The position numbers and the translations under genes were made by a program. A DNA stretch of 14,047 nt from Deltaproteobacteria bacterium (GTDB lineage: Bacteria; Desulfobacterota; Syntrophia; Syntrophales; UBA2210), in contig JAFDAR010000049.1 of NCBI GenBank assembly GCA_019313735.1, positions 1-14,047 of the forward strand, in the 5' to 3' direction. The notes below the pieces were generated by a model. That model ran no database searches, was not told where the DNA came from, and saw only the letters and a program-made list of their open reading frames with translations. This document shows positions 13,718 through 14,047 of this stretch, piece after piece (the first letter of the stretch is position 1; the number at the start of each line of letters is the position of its first letter).

Positions 13718-14047
13718 TTATTCATCGGTAATTACAGTCTTCGAGCGCAGGGTCTTTTTATCAGATTGAATGTGTTTCAATCGGAGCACCTTTTCCTTTG
13801 CCTTCTTTGATCGTCTCCTCTTCTGCCGTTTTATTTTCTCAATCTTCTGGCGCTGCAGGCTTGCCTTTCCCTTCTTTATCCGCTCTATTCTGTCAAGCAG
13901 GATGCGTCTCGCAAAAAACCGGTTCAGTTCCCTGGAGCGCTCCTGCTGGCACTTTACTGAAAGTCCGGTAGGAATATGCATGAGAAACACACAGGAGGAG
14001 GTCTTGTTTACCTTCTGTCCCCCTGGGCCGGATGCCCTGACAAAGGT
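13718..14047 (-). CDS. Peptide chain release factor-like protein (RF-1 domain with GGQ), 5' end outside window
   Basis: The frame is open from the right edge to the TAA at 13718-13720, 109 visible residues; the ATG at 13988-13990 is internal, not the start. The first visible residues TFVRASGPGGQKVNKTSS contain the universal GGQ loop (residues 9-11 of the visible part) that triggers peptidyl-tRNA hydrolysis, followed by IPTGLSVKCQQERSRELN, typical of the class-I release factor catalytic domain. The rest is a long Lys/Arg-rich tail (KKGKASLQRQKIEKIKRQKRR) like that of stand-alone rescue factors such as ArfB, whose tail sits in the mRNA channel of stalled ribosomes. The lack of codon-recognition domains on this side and the short size suggest a rescue factor rather than RF1/RF2, but the amino end is not seen. 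Confidence 0.85.
   Translation of the reverse strand, partial: TFVRASGPGGQKVNKTSSCVFLMHIPTGLSVKCQQERSRELNRFFARRILLDRIERIKKGKASLQRQKIEKIKRQKRRRSKKAKEKVLRLKHIQSDKKTLRSKTVITDE

Overview
The window looks like chromosomal DNA of an anaerobic bacterium of the Desulfobacterota (classical Deltaproteobacteria) or a close relative. The basis is indirect: siroheme-dependent haem genes (ahbA, ahbB) with hemL, an atpZ-atpI-atpB F0 cluster, ATP synthase c subunits with signal-peptide-like N-termini, a Cache/PAS histidine kinase paired with an NtrC-type regulator, and REP-like palindromes between genes. No rRNA, tRNA, CRISPR array, transposase or phage gene is visible.

Layout. Positions 1-660 (minus) hold the start of a membrane sensor protein and a first c-subunit gene, atpE copy 1. 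A well-formed sigma-54 promoter lies upstream of that c gene. Positions 1106-5527 (plus) hold a small two-helix membrane protein, a BIME-like repeat pair, an 890-residue sensor kinase and its sigma-54-dependent response regulator. Positions 5687-12997 (all minus) run, in order of transcription, ahbB, hemL, UDP-glucuronate 4-epimerase, GDP-L-fucose synthase, UDP-glucuronate decarboxylase, comEA-like, ahbA, atpZ, atpI, atpB. Positions 13211-13582 (plus) hold a second c-subunit gene with its own terminator. It converges on a minus-strand peptide-release-factor-like gene that runs off the right edge.

How the genes fit together. HemL makes 5-aminolevulinate at the head of tetrapyrrole synthesis, and AhbA/AhbB decarboxylate siroheme to didecarboxysiroheme on the alternative haem route. 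The three sugar-nucleotide enzymes point to UDP-galacturonate, UDP-xylose and GDP-fucose for surface polysaccharide. AtpZ, AtpI, AtpB and the two c subunits belong to the F0 sector of ATP synthase. No F1 gene is present, so F1 must be encoded elsewhere.

Three otherwise well-conserved genes (atpB, hemL, ahbB) are each broken by a small internal loss that is not a multiple of three: about 58, about 35 and very roughly 19 nt by comparison with remembered family sequence. Both halves of each are recognisable in different frames. This is either local gene decay or, perhaps more likely for such essential functions, an assembly artefact. Other points of interest are the sigma-54 promoter on one of two atpE paralogues beside an NtrC-type system, several dispersed palindromes and repeats, and a terminator buried in the 3' codons of the convergent regulator gene.
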